53,832 nt of DNA from Fibrobacter succinogenes (lineage in GTDB: Bacteria > Fibrobacterota > Fibrobacteria > Fibrobacterales > Fibrobacteraceae), in assembly GCA_902771595.1 (NCBI GenBank), contig CACXXH010000057.1, positions 1 to 53,832 of the forward strand. Reading direction: 5' to 3'. Shown here in pieces: positions 33,712 through 42,966 of this stretch; the stretch's first letter is position 1; the number at the start of each line of letters is the position of its first letter. Under the pieces are notes generated by a model. The model made no database searches and had not been told where the DNA came from. It worked only from the letters and a program-made list of their open reading frames with translations. Both the position numbers and the translations under genes were made by a program.

Positions 33712-36282
33712 ATGAAACAGCAAAAAGTAACCCTTGCGGCGTTTGTGTGCGCTGTTCTCTTTTTGGTGGCTTATTCCGAAGAGGATCACGAAGCCATTGT
33801 CGGCGAAAACGATCATGAAGTTGCTGTTATCGTAGACAAAACTATTTCGGGCGTTTCGCAGAAGGGCCCGTTCGTAAACGGTTCCAGCGTGACCGTGCGG
33901 GAACTCGATGAAGAATCGCTTGCACAGACGGGTTATAGCTACGAGGGCAAAATCAAGAACGACAAGGGCGAATTTTCGCTGAAGGTGGCAAAGCTTGTTT
34001 CGCCGTACGTCCTCCTCAAGGCGAATGGTTTCTACCGAAACGAAATTACGGGCGAAAAATCCAAGAGCCCGGTGACATTGTATGCGTTGACCGACCTCTC
34101 CGAACGAGATGAGGCAAACGTGAATTTGCTTACGCACATGGCCTATGAACGCTCGATTTATCTTGCAGTAGAAGAATCCCTGTCGGTCGCGAATGCGAAG
34201 AAACAGGCAGAAGCCGAGGTCTTGAAATCCTTTGGAATTGAAGGCGATTTTGATAGAGCCGAAGATTGGAATCTCTTCGGTGAAGGCGACCAGAGCGCGG
34301 CGCTGATGGCCTTGTCGATATTGATGCGGGGAGACTTGTCCGAAGCTGACTTTGACGAACGCCTCGCCAATTACGCCTCCGATATCGAAGTGGACGGAAA
34401 GTGGGACGATGACAAGACTGCGACTGCAATTGCCGACTGGGCGAGTGCCTTGGGCCGGGATGATGGATTCAAGAAAATTCGCAACAATATTGCCGGCTGG
34501 GGTATTTCTGCAGCTGTTCCTCCATTCGAAAAATACGTAAACTTCTTTTGGCGGCAAAAATATGGATTAGGCGTCTGCGACGATGACCGCGAAGGTGAAA
34601 TCCTGAAAAATCAAAACGCTATGAGTTCCTTTGCCGATTCCTATTATATTTGTAAATCTGAGGCCTGGCGCGAGGCTACGGATTGTGAAAGGGATACCTA
34701 CGGGTGGGACGATGGAAAAGATGGAGATGTGAGGAGAGGCGATGTCTTCGAGGATAATTGCTATGTGTACGAAGATAGCGTGTGGCGCATAGGGAACGCG
34801 AATGACTGCTCCCTGAGATTGCGCGGGTGTACTGCTCTCCGCCAGGATTCCGTGGGGGAAGGTGCGGACAAGGTGTGGTATATTTGTGATGACCGCAAAT
34901 GGCGTGAAGCGATAGAGGATGAGACTGAGTTGGGCGTTTGTAATGTTGCGACAGAGGGGGTCGTAGGAAAAGCTGGTTCGACTTATTATATCTGCACGTC
35001 GGGTGAATGGGTCAAGGCTTCAAAACTTGAATACGATACGTATCAATGGCCGGATGGCAAAGAAGGCGATAGCAAATGGGGTAGCGTGAATACGGATATA
35101 TGCTATGTATTTGAAAATAGAGAATGGCGCTATGCGAATAAAGAAAATTGCACTTTGGGGCTGGGCGGCTGTACGGAGCGATGCTACAACAGAGATGGAA
35201 ACCCAGAGTGTGTGAGGCAGGCAAGCAATGGGCAATGGTATACGTGTTTTGTTGATGGCGGTGGGTTTAAAGGCTGGATTCCCGCGGATGATTATGATGT
35301 TCTCATGCTTGGGGGAATGGGGACTTTTGATGGCGAAATTCGTGTAGTGGAAATGAGTGGTGAGAAGAGCTATTTTATTTATGATGCCATGATTGAGGGC
35401 TTATGGGTGAGCGCAAATACCTTTGAAAAAGATACTTATGATTATGAAAATAACAGGGACTGGTCCGATGGTGAAGATGGCGAACTTAGAAAGGGGGCTG
35501 TAACCGATACCATGTACGTATTTGATAAGTATGTTTGGCGCGCTGCGGTCGAGGTGAATAAAGCGGAATGTACGGAATTTGGCCAAATTGCTCATGGCAA
35601 GGTTAATCCGGAAAATAAGTATTTCTGTTACGGGGACCACTGGAGAATCTTTAGGGGGAGAGAAGACGTTTCCTATGGCAAGTTGGTTGACGAACGTGAT
35701 GGTAAAGTATATCGTACTGTTAAAATCGGTGAACAGACTTGGATGGCGGAAAATCTGAATTATGAGGATGAAATCGCAACGCCGGTTCTTCAGGGACGAA
35801 GCGGTTATCCGTTAAACCGTAAGGAAAACTCCGTGGAATATGGACGTGTTTATACGTGGACTGCGCTTATCGATTCAATCGCGTTGGCTACGGATGCGGA
35901 TAATCCGATGGATTGTGGCTACGGCAAGACATGTTCCCTGACAGCTGATGTGCGGGGCGTTTGCCCTAATGGATGGCACCTGCCGACACGGGCGGAATGG
36001 AAAACCCTAGTTAATACCGCAGGTGGAGATAGCCAGGCTGGAAAAGTTCTCATGTCCCAAGGTCAATGGATGCTCTCTGAAGAGAAATTGGATCTTTTTG
36101 GATTCTCCATGCTAGTTATACCGGATGACAATCAATCATATTGGCTATGCTTCTGGAGTGCGACGGAGACGTCGGATGAAAGGGCGTATTCGCTGTGCTT
36201 TGATGATGGTTCGGGGGTTTCTCACGAAAACTACGATAAACGCCAAAGGTCTCCCGTCCGTTGCGTGAAAGACGAAGAGTAA
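33712..36282 (+). CDS. Secreted protein with Fibrobacter major paralogous domain; lipobox Cys replaced by Tyr
   Basis: The product has 856 residues. The signal sequence reads LFLVAYSEEDHE where close relatives would have a lipobox ending in AC-SEED; the Tyr codon TAT is one base from TGT. An N-terminal beta domain (SGVSQKGPFVNGSSVTVREL) and a helical domain follow. Then come about four repeats, each with a CYVFE..WR.A unit and a W.DG.DGD unit, ending in paired Cys. Residues about 660-853 are the Fibrobacter succinogenes major domain (KIGEQTWMAENLNY, CPNGWHLPTRAEW, FWSATETSDERAYSL, SPVRCVKD). A strong AGGAGG lies before the ATG. Function is unknown; probably on the cell surface or in the periplasm. 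Confidence 0.85.
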   Translation: MKQQKVTLAAFVCAVLFLVAYSEEDHEAIVGENDHEVAVIVDKTISGVSQKGPFVNGSSVTVRELDEESLAQTGYSYEGKIKNDKGEFSLKVAKLVSPYVLLKANGFYRNEITGEKSKSPVTLYALTDLSERDEANVNLLTHMAYERSIYLAVEESLSVANAKKQAEAEVLKSFGIEGDFDRAEDWNLFGEGDQSAALMALSILMRGDLSEADFDERLANYASDIEVDGKWDDDKTATAIADWASALGRDDGFKKIRNNIAGWGISAAVPPFEKYVNFFWRQKYGLGVCDDDREGEILKNQNAMSSFADSYYICKSEAWREATDCERDTYGWDDGKDGDVRRGDVFEDNCYVYEDSVWRIGNANDCSLRLRGCTALRQDSVGEGADKVWYICDDRKWREAIEDETELGVCNVATEGVVGKAGSTYYICTSGEWVKASKLEYDTYQWPDGKEGDSKWGSVNTDICYVFENREWRYANKENCTLGLGGCTERCYNRDGNPECVRQASNGQWYTCFVDGGGFKGWIPADDYDVLMLGGMGTFDGEIRVVEMSGEKSYFIYDAMIEGLWVSANTFEKDTYDYENNRDWSDGEDGELRKGAVTDTMYVFDKYVWRAAVEVNKAECTEFGQIAHGKVNPENKYFCYGDHWRIFRGREDVSYGKLVDERDGKVYRTVKIGEQTWMAENLNYEDEIATPVLQGRSGYPLNRKENSVEYGRVYTWTALIDSIALATDADNPMDCGYGKTCSLTADVRGVCPNGWHLPTRAEWKTLVNTAGGDSQAGKVLMSQGQWMLSEEKLDLFGFSMLVIPDDNQSYWLCFWSATETSDERAYSLCFDDGSGVSHENYDKRQRSPVRCVKDEE

Positions 36283-36320
36283 CCTTATTTTTTCTTCGTT
36301 TTTGTTATATTTTGCTGTAT

Positions 36321-37028
36321 ATGGCAGATAATCAGAATCTAGACGAATTGGCCGAGGAAGTCGAAGAAGAACTCCCGAAAGTGGAGAGCAGCGAGGACCT
36401 TGCCCGCATAATCCAGGCTATCGTATTTGCGTCGCCCGATATCGTGACGATGAAGAAGTTGCGTGAAATTCTAGGCGATTTTTTGGATGCGCGCACCGTT
36501 TCTGATGCTCTCATAGCCGCAAACGACTCGCTGAACAAGATTAATTCTCCGTTCGAGATTGTGGAACAGGCCGGCGGTTACCGGTTCAGGACCCGTGCCA
36601 AGTATTACCCGTGGGTGCGCAAGTTGTTTCCGGAGGCGAATGCCCGCCGTTTGAGCCAGGCGGCCCTCGAAACGCTCGCGGTGATTGCCTACCAGCAGCC
36701 GATTACGAAGGCGGCCATCGAACAGGTGCGCGGCGTGTCGTCGGTGGATGGTCCTATCCGCAATTTGCTCGACAAGGGATTTATTGCCTTGGGCGCCCGC
36801 GCCGAGACGGTGGGCAACCCCTACACGTACATTACCACCCAGGAATTCATGAAGTATTTCGGCATCAACCGCATTCCCGAGGACCTGCCGCGCCTGCGCG
36901 AGTTCAGCGAACTCCTGGAAGCGGGGACGCTCGTGCCGCAATACGCGAAGCCCGATCCGGGCCCGACCGAACCGGTGGAACAGGAACAGAATCCCGAACA
37001 GATTGAACTTTCGATGGGAGACCTGTAA
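36321..37028 (+). CDS. scpB: Segregation and condensation protein B
   Basis: ScpB works with Smc and ScpA in chromosome condensation. The protein has 235 residues and two winged-helix domains: LARIIQAIVFASPDIVTMKKLR, then EQAGGYRFRTRAKYYPWV, then the best-conserved stretch LSQAALETLAVIAYQQPITKAAIEQVRGV and LLDKGFIALGAR. The ATG at 36321 (MADNQNLDEL) is chosen because the frame upstream lies in the end of the previous gene. No ribosome-binding site is visible; TATATT ends nine bases before the ATG. The stop overlaps the mutS start (TAATG). scpA is not in the window. Confidence 0.92.
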   Translation: MADNQNLDELAEEVEEELPKVESSEDLARIIQAIVFASPDIVTMKKLREILGDFLDARTVSDALIAANDSLNKINSPFEIVEQAGGYRFRTRAKYYPWVRKLFPEANARRLSQAALETLAVIAYQQPITKAAIEQVRGVSSVDGPIRNLLDKGFIALGARAETVGNPYTYITTQEFMKYFGINRIPEDLPRLREFSELLEAGTLVPQYAKPDPGPTEPVEQEQNPEQIELSMGDL

Positions 37029-39640
37029 TGGCTGCTACCCCGTTGATGCAGCAGTATTACGAGATCAAGAAACAGAATCCCGGCTGCATTTTGTTTTTTC
37101 GCATGGGCGACTTCTTCGAACTTTTCGAGGACGACGCCGTCATCGCTTCCAAGATATTAGGTATCACGCTCACGAGCCGCAATAACGGGGCTTCGGGAGC
37201 CACCCCGCTCTGCGGGTTCCCGCATCATGCCGCGGACCGTTACGTGCCGAAGATGGTGGCGGCCGGTTACAGGATTGCGATTTGCGAGCAGGTGGAAGAC
37301 CCGAAACTCGCGAAGGGTATCGTAAAACGTGATATCGTGGAAATAATCAGTGCCGGCACCGCGATGAACGAGGCTAACCTGAACGCGAAGGAGGCGAACT
37401 ACCTTTTTGCGTACATGCCTGCGGAAAAGGATGCCGCGTTCGCCATTGCCGATGTGACGACGGGTTATTTGGCCGTATGCAAAAGCGGCGTGCAGGCGTT
37501 TGAATGCGAGTTCAGCCGACGCATGCCCAAGGAAATCATCGTGCCGGAAGGTTGCAGCATTCCGCAGCCCGTGATGGACCTGGTGAAGGCCGAAAACGTG
37601 CTGGTGACGGAACTGCCCCCGTTCATGTTCGGGGAAGAGCAGTGCCGTGACGTGCTGTATGGGCACTTCAAGGTGGAATCTCTGGTGGGGCTCGGGCTCG
37701 ACGGACGCGAATGCGAAACCTGCGTCACGGGTGCCATGATGGCCTACCTGATGGACCAGAAAAAGTCCGAACTTTCGCATTTTACGACGCTCGAGATTCT
37801 GAATCTCGACGACTACATGACGCTCGATCCGAGTACGCTTAGGAATCTGGAGCTCACGCGCCCGCTGAATGCGGACGATTACTCCAGTACGCTGTGCTAT
37901 GTGCTCGACAATACGGTTACCGCGATGGGCGGCCGTACGCTCAAGGACTGGGTGAGCCACCCGCTGATTTCGGTTCCGCGCATCCGTGAGCGCGAGGAAG
38001 CCGTGGGGGAACTTGTCGGCAACCCCGTGGCGCTCGACGAGCTGAAGGAATCCCTCACGTCCATCCTCGACATGGAACGCCTTATGGGCCGTGTCGGCTC
38101 GGGCCGCGCCAACGCCCGCGACCTCGCGGGCATGGGACGCTCGCTTATGCAGGCGTCCCGGGTTGCCGACGTGCTCGAAGGCCTGCGTGCCCCGATGTTC
38201 GAAGGCCTGCGTGAAAAGCTCGTGCAGGCGAAGGGCCGCGGAGAGCAGTTGCTCGACAACTTCAACGAAGACTTGCCCCTCACCGTTCGCGAAGGCGGAA
38301 TGATCCGTCCGGGTGCGAATGCCGAACTCGATGCCATGAACGAGGACATCAAGGAACGCCGCGAATGGCTCGCGAACCTCGAAGTGCGCGAACGTGAACG
38401 CCTCGGAATCCCGCAACTGAAGGTCGGCTACAACCGCGTGTTCGGTTACTATATCGAAATTACCAAGGCGCAGATGGCGAAGGCCACGCAGCCTATTCCC
38501 GAAGAGTACATCCGCAAGCAGACGACGGTGAACGGTGAACGCTATATCACTCCCGAGATGAAGGAGTGCGAATCCGTCATCAGCAATGCCGAAGTGAACA
38601 TCCATGCGCTCGAATACAAGATTTTCTGCGAACTGCGCGACCGCGTGAACGCATCGCGTGCCGAACTCCAGGAGATTGCCGATGCTATCGCGCGTGTTGA
38701 CGCTCTGTACAGTTTCGCGCGGGCGGCTCGCAGGTACAACTACGTGTGCCCGGAGGTGGTCGAAGACGGCGGAATCGAGATCAAGGGCGGTTTCCATCCC
38801 GTGATTGTCGCGGTGAACCCCGACCAGGAATTCATCCCGAACGACGTGACGCTTTCGCCCGACGGAACGCGCCTGATGCTCATCACGGGCCCGAACATGG
38901 CGGGTAAATCGACATACCTGCGCCAGACCGGACTTATCGTTTTGATGGCACAAATCGGCTGCTTTGTGCCGGCGGAATCTGCCCGCATTGGGGTAGTGGA
39001 CCGCATATTCACCCGCGTGGGTGCGAGCGACCGCCTGAGTCGCGGGCTTTCGACGTTCATGGTCGAGATGATTGAAACCGCGAACATCCTGCGCAATGCG
39101 ACCCCGCACAGCCTCGTGCTGCTCGATGAAATCGGGCGCGGCACCAGCACGTTTGACGGGCTTTCCATTGCCTGGGCGATTGTGGAAACGCTCCACGACG
39201 AACCCGCAAGGCAGGCGCTTACGCTGTTCGCGACGCACTACCACGAATTGACCGGGCTTGTCGAAGGGCTCGAACACGCGGGCAACTTCCAGGTGGCCGT
39301 GCAGGAGAAGGGCGACAAGCTCGTGTTCCTCCACAAGATTCTCGCGGGCGCCTGCGATTCGAGCTACGGCATCCATGTGGCCGAAATGGCGGGCCTCCCG
39401 AACAATGTGGTCCGGAGGGCGCGCAAGATTTTGCTCCGCCTCGAGAAGGAAAAGATTGACCCGAGCGATGGCGCCGTGAAGAAGAAGCAGAAGGAACATC
39501 CGCAGATCGATATGTTCGCCCCGCCCGACGAAAACACGCAGCTCCTGAGGGACGAAATTCGGAGGCTCAAGCCCGAGGAAATGACTCCCATGCAGGCCCT
39601 CCAGCGTTTGATGGAACTGAAGGAAAATTACGGAAAATGA
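37028..39640 (+). CDS. mutS: DNA mismatch repair protein MutS
   Basis: Recognises base mismatches and starts repair with MutL. The 870 residues are full length. The mismatch-reading Phe-x-Glu motif is in RMGDFFELFEDD (residues 29-31), and the connector and lever domains follow. The clamp is near 450-500, Walker A is GPNMAGKST, Walker B is LVLLDEIGRGTSTFDG, and the switch His is in LTLFATHYHEL. The C-terminal tail (QIDMFAPPDEN, PMQALQRLMELKE) has the usual beta-clamp-like and dimer elements. Translated with scpB through the TAATG overlap; mutL is not in the window. Confidence 0.97.
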   Translation: MAATPLMQQYYEIKKQNPGCILFFRMGDFFELFEDDAVIASKILGITLTSRNNGASGATPLCGFPHHAADRYVPKMVAAGYRIAICEQVEDPKLAKGIVKRDIVEIISAGTAMNEANLNAKEANYLFAYMPAEKDAAFAIADVTTGYLAVCKSGVQAFECEFSRRMPKEIIVPEGCSIPQPVMDLVKAENVLVTELPPFMFGEEQCRDVLYGHFKVESLVGLGLDGRECETCVTGAMMAYLMDQKKSELSHFTTLEILNLDDYMTLDPSTLRNLELTRPLNADDYSSTLCYVLDNTVTAMGGRTLKDWVSHPLISVPRIREREEAVGELVGNPVALDELKESLTSILDMERLMGRVGSGRANARDLAGMGRSLMQASRVADVLEGLRAPMFEGLREKLVQAKGRGEQLLDNFNEDLPLTVREGGMIRPGANAELDAMNEDIKERREWLANLEVRERERLGIPQLKVGYNRVFGYYIEITKAQMAKATQPIPEEYIRKQTTVNGERYITPEMKECESVISNAEVNIHALEYKIFCELRDRVNASRAELQEIADAIARVDALYSFARAARRYNYVCPEVVEDGGIEIKGGFHPVIVAVNPDQEFIPNDVTLSPDGTRLMLITGPNMAGKSTYLRQTGLIVLMAQIGCFVPAESARIGVVDRIFTRVGASDRLSRGLSTFMVEMIETANILRNATPHSLVLLDEIGRGTSTFDGLSIAWAIVETLHDEPARQALTLFATHYHELTGLVEGLEHAGNFQVAVQEKGDKLVFLHKILAGACDSSYGIHVAEMAGLPNNVVRRARKILLRLEKEKIDPSDGAVKKKQKEHPQIDMFAPPDENTQLLRDEIRRLKPEEMTPMQALQRLMELKENYGK

Positions 39641-39741
39641 GTTACGAGTTCTGAGTTACTAGTTTTTAGTAATGCAGAAGAAAAGAAGCAGTTTTAAACA
39701 GAAAAACTATGAACTGGTAACTAGGAACTATTGACTACCTT
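39641..39741. repeat. Low-complexity spacer with GAGTTAC/TAGTAAC-like words
   Basis: The 101-base gap repeats short related words (GAGTTACGAG, TGAGTTACTAG, TTTTTAGTAA, GGTAACTAGGAAC). They look like decayed heptamer-type repeats; no gene or clear terminator is seen. Confidence 0.45.
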
Positions 39742-40254
39742 ATGATTGACTTCGCCGCCTTGCAAGATTACGTTTTTGAAAACCGGGTGTTCGATTCGGA
39801 CTACCACGGTCTTGCGCATTGGCGGCAGGTGGAATTCAACGGGTTGCTGCTTGCGCCGGTAACGGGAGCCGATATCACGGTGGTGCGCCTGTTCGCGCTT
39901 TTCCACGACTGCAAGCGGCAGGATGATGCGTATGATGGCGAGCACGGGGAACGCGGTGCCGCCTTCGCAAAGCAGTGCTTCGAAGAAAAACGTCTCGATA
40001 TCACGCAGGAACAGTTCGACAAGCTATATCATGCCTGCCGGATGCATACGCATGAGCGAGCATCGGACGATGCGACTATCAATACCTGCTACGATGCCGA
40101 TAGGCTTGACCTGGGTAGGGTTGGCATTCCGCTCAATCCTGAAAAGATGGCGACAAGTTTCGGCAAGAAGCTTGCCCGAGCCGCGCATTCCCAGAAGGTT
40201 TCCGTTTATGCGATGCGCGAATGGCTGCGTGCCGTCGCGCCTACGCTGCGCTAG
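39742..40254 (+). CDS. HD-domain-like metal-dependent phosphohydrolase
   Basis: The product has 170 residues. It carries the usual order of metal ligands of HD hydrolases: His in YHGLAHWRQVE, the His-Asp pair in LFALFHDCKRQDD, a His in GEHGERGAAFAKQ, and Asp in TCYDADRLDLGRVG. Such enzymes act on nucleotides or related phosphates; the substrate here is not known. No ribosome-binding site is clear. It ends in a four-base tail-to-tail overlap with the barrel gene on the other strand. Confidence 0.8.
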   Translation: MIDFAALQDYVFENRVFDSDYHGLAHWRQVEFNGLLLAPVTGADITVVRLFALFHDCKRQDDAYDGEHGERGAAFAKQCFEEKRLDITQEQFDKLYHACRMHTHERASDDATINTCYDADRLDLGRVGIPLNPEKMATSFGKKLARAAHSQKVSVYAMREWLRAVAPTLR

Positions 40255-41504
40255 AAGCCGATACTGACTTGCCCCATATAGATTCGTTCTTCATCCTGGC
40301 CGGTGAAATATCCGAGTTCTTCGGCCCATGTGGTGAATTCGAATGTCACGAGATGGAGTACTTCGAGGCTTACGCCCGCGGAAGGGTAGCCGCCTTTGAA
40401 ACCGCCGGCGAGGCGTAGGCTCAGCGCGCGGATTTCGTTGTTGTAGCCGGGCCAGGCGAGCAGGGTCTGTTCCACTTCGAGGCCGAAGTTCAGGTGGCTT
40501 AGAACCTTGTAGTTCTTCTCGGAGTTGATGGCGTCCACGAAGTCGCAGGCGACGTTGAACTTTCGGGCATAGGCCGTGTTCTTGTTGAAGAATCTCGGAC
40601 TGTAGTTTATGCCCACGCTCAAGTTCGGTGTAATCGTATCTCCGGCCAAATCCTTGAAGTAGACATCTCGTAGAGATGCGCCTACGCGGATTTCGCGGGT
40701 GAGCTGGTAGAGTATGCCGAAATCAAGACCGAAGGAGAGGGATTTGGAATCGAAAATATGGTCGGCCGCGTCGTGGTAGCGGTCATCGAGAGTGTCTTGC
40801 AGCGAGGAGTAGTTCAGGATGTCGACGGTGATGACTTCGACCTTGTGGCGCTTTGCGGCTTTCAAGCCCATACCGACGGAGAAGTTGTTGGTGAACCCGA
40901 TGGAAAAACCGCCCTGTATCACGGCGTCCACGTAGAACGTGTCCACGCCGATGAAGGGGAGCACCAGGCCTCCGTCCAGGTACGGTGCCACGCTCGCATC
41001 GACCCATATCGCGCCACCGAAACCGCGGACGGCGAGTTCCGCATCCATCTTGAGTTTCATGGTGAGGTACTTGTGGTCGTACCCATTGATTTTGTGCACG
41101 AGTTCGGGATGGGTGGACAGCGTATCCATGAGCAGCTCGTTTTCATCGATGCCCGTGTCTTCGGCTGCCTTGTGTACGCGCTGGTAGAGTTTCTGCAAAT
41201 CCTTCGCCACGTTGTAGGTGGAGAAGTAGTTCTCGAAGGGGCCAGCACCGCCCAGGTTCACTCGCGCATCTCCGAAGAAGTTGCGCGGGTAGTAGCCTTG
41301 TTCGGGGCGCTTGCTGTAGTTGCCCAGTCGGTTGATCTGGGAGAGCCCCGCGTAGTTGTAGTAAATGGCTTCCTTGTCGTCGACGACGGCCACGTGGGCG
41401 TTGCCCATGGATTCGCCGCGCATGGAATGGTGGGTCGGCGCCTTGGCGGCAAGGGCGATTACCGCAAATCCGAGTACGTATAATGCTGCAAGAGCCAGTC
41501 TCAT
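40251..41504 (-). CDS. PorV/TraF-like outer-membrane barrel protein
   Basis: The product has 417 residues. The signal peptide MRLALAALYVLGFAVIALAA is followed by SMGNAHVAVVDDKEAIYYNY and AGLSQINRLG, the opening seen in PorV, FadL-like and TraF-like barrels (GN..VA..DD..A.YYN.AGL). Alternating strands follow, ending IYMGQVSIGF with a terminal Phe. The ATG overlaps the stop of the lipoprotein gene upstream by four bases (ATGA), so the two are translated together and the lipoprotein probably works with this barrel. PorV shuttles cargo in type IX secretion, but the assignment here is only by general pattern. Confidence 0.75.
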   Translation of the reverse strand: MRLALAALYVLGFAVIALAAKAPTHHSMRGESMGNAHVAVVDDKEAIYYNYAGLSQINRLGNYSKRPEQGYYPRNFFGDARVNLGGAGPFENYFSTYNVAKDLQKLYQRVHKAAEDTGIDENELLMDTLSTHPELVHKINGYDHKYLTMKLKMDAELAVRGFGGAIWVDASVAPYLDGGLVLPFIGVDTFYVDAVIQGGFSIGFTNNFSVGMGLKAAKRHKVEVITVDILNYSSLQDTLDDRYHDAADHIFDSKSLSFGLDFGILYQLTREIRVGASLRDVYFKDLAGDTITPNLSVGINYSPRFFNKNTAYARKFNVACDFVDAINSEKNYKVLSHLNFGLEVEQTLLAWPGYNNEIRALSLRLAGGFKGGYPSAGVSLEVLHLVTFEFTTWAEELGYFTGQDEERIYMGQVSIGF

Positions 41505-42796
41505 TGCTGTTCCCTCCCTTCAAACCATTTGAGGAAGGTTTCTTCGTTGTAGTTATTCCAGCATCCGCCGACGTAGGCCTTGCGCCATGCGAGGTCGTAC
41601 TTTATGTTGTTTATGTCGGTGTCTTCCTTGACCAGTTTCATGATGTCGGTGAGTGCGAACTCCGATTTGCTCCAGGAGAAGTTGACGGAGAAGGCGGTGA
41701 ACTTGTGGATCCCCATGGCATCGCGGTCGTTGGAGTTCTCGATAATGAACGTTCTTTCGGGTTCGTCGGCCGGTATTCCGTTCATGTCGATGTCGACATA
41801 GTTATAGGTTTCGCTAGAGTTTACCGATTTCACCTGCCCGATTTTGTGCTTCAGGAGGTCCGTCTCGAGAACCATGAGCTTGTTGTTGCGCAGGTCTTCG
41901 TCGATGAGGCCATCACCGTCGTTGTCGTAACCGTCGGCAATTTCCTCGTCGACGCATCCGTCACCGTCGTTGTCTATGAGGTCGGCCATTGCGATGTAAC
42001 CCGCGAAGCCGTCGGAACTTTTTTCAACCGTTTCGCTGGCGTTGATGACGTACGACGCCATCGCTTCTGTCGCGACCGTGAGTCCGCTGTCGGAGAAGAG
42101 TGCCGCTTCGGGAACATAGGTTCGCATGATATCCGTCGCGATGCTCGGGTCGGCAGCGACCGCCCTGCCTACATCGCCCAGCGTGCTGAAAACTTCTAAA
42201 GCCTCTTTGCCCAAGTCCTTCATGGAAACCCAGTCTATGTCTATGAGGGGTGGGTCTAAGGACGCGATGAACATCTTGGTCAGGTCTTTGGAAAAGATGC
42301 GCAGGATAAGCGCTGCCTTGGTGAGGTGAAGAATCGTGTAACTTGCCGAAATGGTCTTGAAAGTCACCTTTTTGTCGGTCTGGCCGGTCGTGTCCCTTAC
42401 GATAAACGGATCCAGGACTTTCAGCACGGAATCGATGCCGTCCTTGTAGCGGGCCGCGGTGGAATCGTCCATGGTCATGAACCCGCTCTGTCCGCCTTTT
42501 GTTTTGGTGTACTTGAGCATTTCGAAAACGTTCAGTTTCTGCTGGTTCAAAACACTTTTCGAGAGCCCGTACCATGCTTCCGAGGCGGCGGAATCTGCGG
42601 CGAGCGCCCTTTCGAAATAAGTCCTGGCCATGCTATATTCGCCCTTGCGGAAATAGATATAGCCTTCGTAGGTCAGAGCGTCTGCGTCGTTGGATTTGAT
42701 GTGTACGGAATCTGTTGGATTAAAAATGTTACATCCTGCTATGCCTGTCATGAGCGCAAGCGCAATGCACAGCCACAGCTTTTTTATACGGTTCAT
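41501..42796 (-). CDS. TPR-containing lipoprotein with calcium-loop motifs
   Basis: The product has 431 residues. MNRIKKLWLCIALALMTGIAGC is a signal peptide with lipobox GIAGC, so it is a lipoprotein. Residues about 38-75 form a TPR-like helical pair (ALTYEGYIYFRKGEYSMART, then YFERALAADSAASEAWYGL). A helical middle is followed by two thrombospondin-3-like calcium loops (DNDGDGCVDEE, DNDGDGLIDED) and DIDMNGIPADE. The start at 42794-42796 has GGGGGA at good spacing; the longer open frame upstream is not coding. It is the first gene of a two-gene unit with the PorV-like barrel. The ligand is unknown. Confidence 0.82.
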   Translation of the reverse strand: MNRIKKLWLCIALALMTGIAGCNIFNPTDSVHIKSNDADALTYEGYIYFRKGEYSMARTYFERALAADSAASEAWYGLSKSVLNQQKLNVFEMLKYTKTKGGQSGFMTMDDSTAARYKDGIDSVLKVLDPFIVRDTTGQTDKKVTFKTISASYTILHLTKAALILRIFSKDLTKMFIASLDPPLIDIDWVSMKDLGKEALEVFSTLGDVGRAVAADPSIATDIMRTYVPEAALFSDSGLTVATEAMASYVINASETVEKSSDGFAGYIAMADLIDNDGDGCVDEEIADGYDNDGDGLIDEDLRNNKLMVLETDLLKHKIGQVKSVNSSETYNYVDIDMNGIPADEPERTFIIENSNDRDAMGIHKFTAFSVNFSWSKSEFALTDIMKLVKEDTDINNIKYDLAWRKAYVGGCWNNYNEETFLKWFEGREQQ

Positions 42797-42929
42797 ATGT
42801 CGTTCCCCCAAAAACGATTTATCAAAAGAAAAGCTATAAGCAAAAAATAACTTTCTTTTGGAAAAAAGTTTTATTTTTTGTGCTTTTTTTCCTGTTTGGG
42901 ATACAAATGGCTTTTTTTGCTCAAAAAAA

Positions 42930-42958
42930 TGGACAGGACGGCTTTTAGAAAATATATT
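42930..42958 (+). promoter_or_regulatory. Promoter of the Cys-cluster/SprT pair, close to the start codon
   Basis: TGGACA (42930-42935), 17 bases, TATATT (42953-42958). The predicted transcription start falls at 42965 or so and the ATG is at 42967, so the mRNA would have almost no leader. Confidence 0.6.
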
Positions 42959-42966
42959 TGTGCCCA

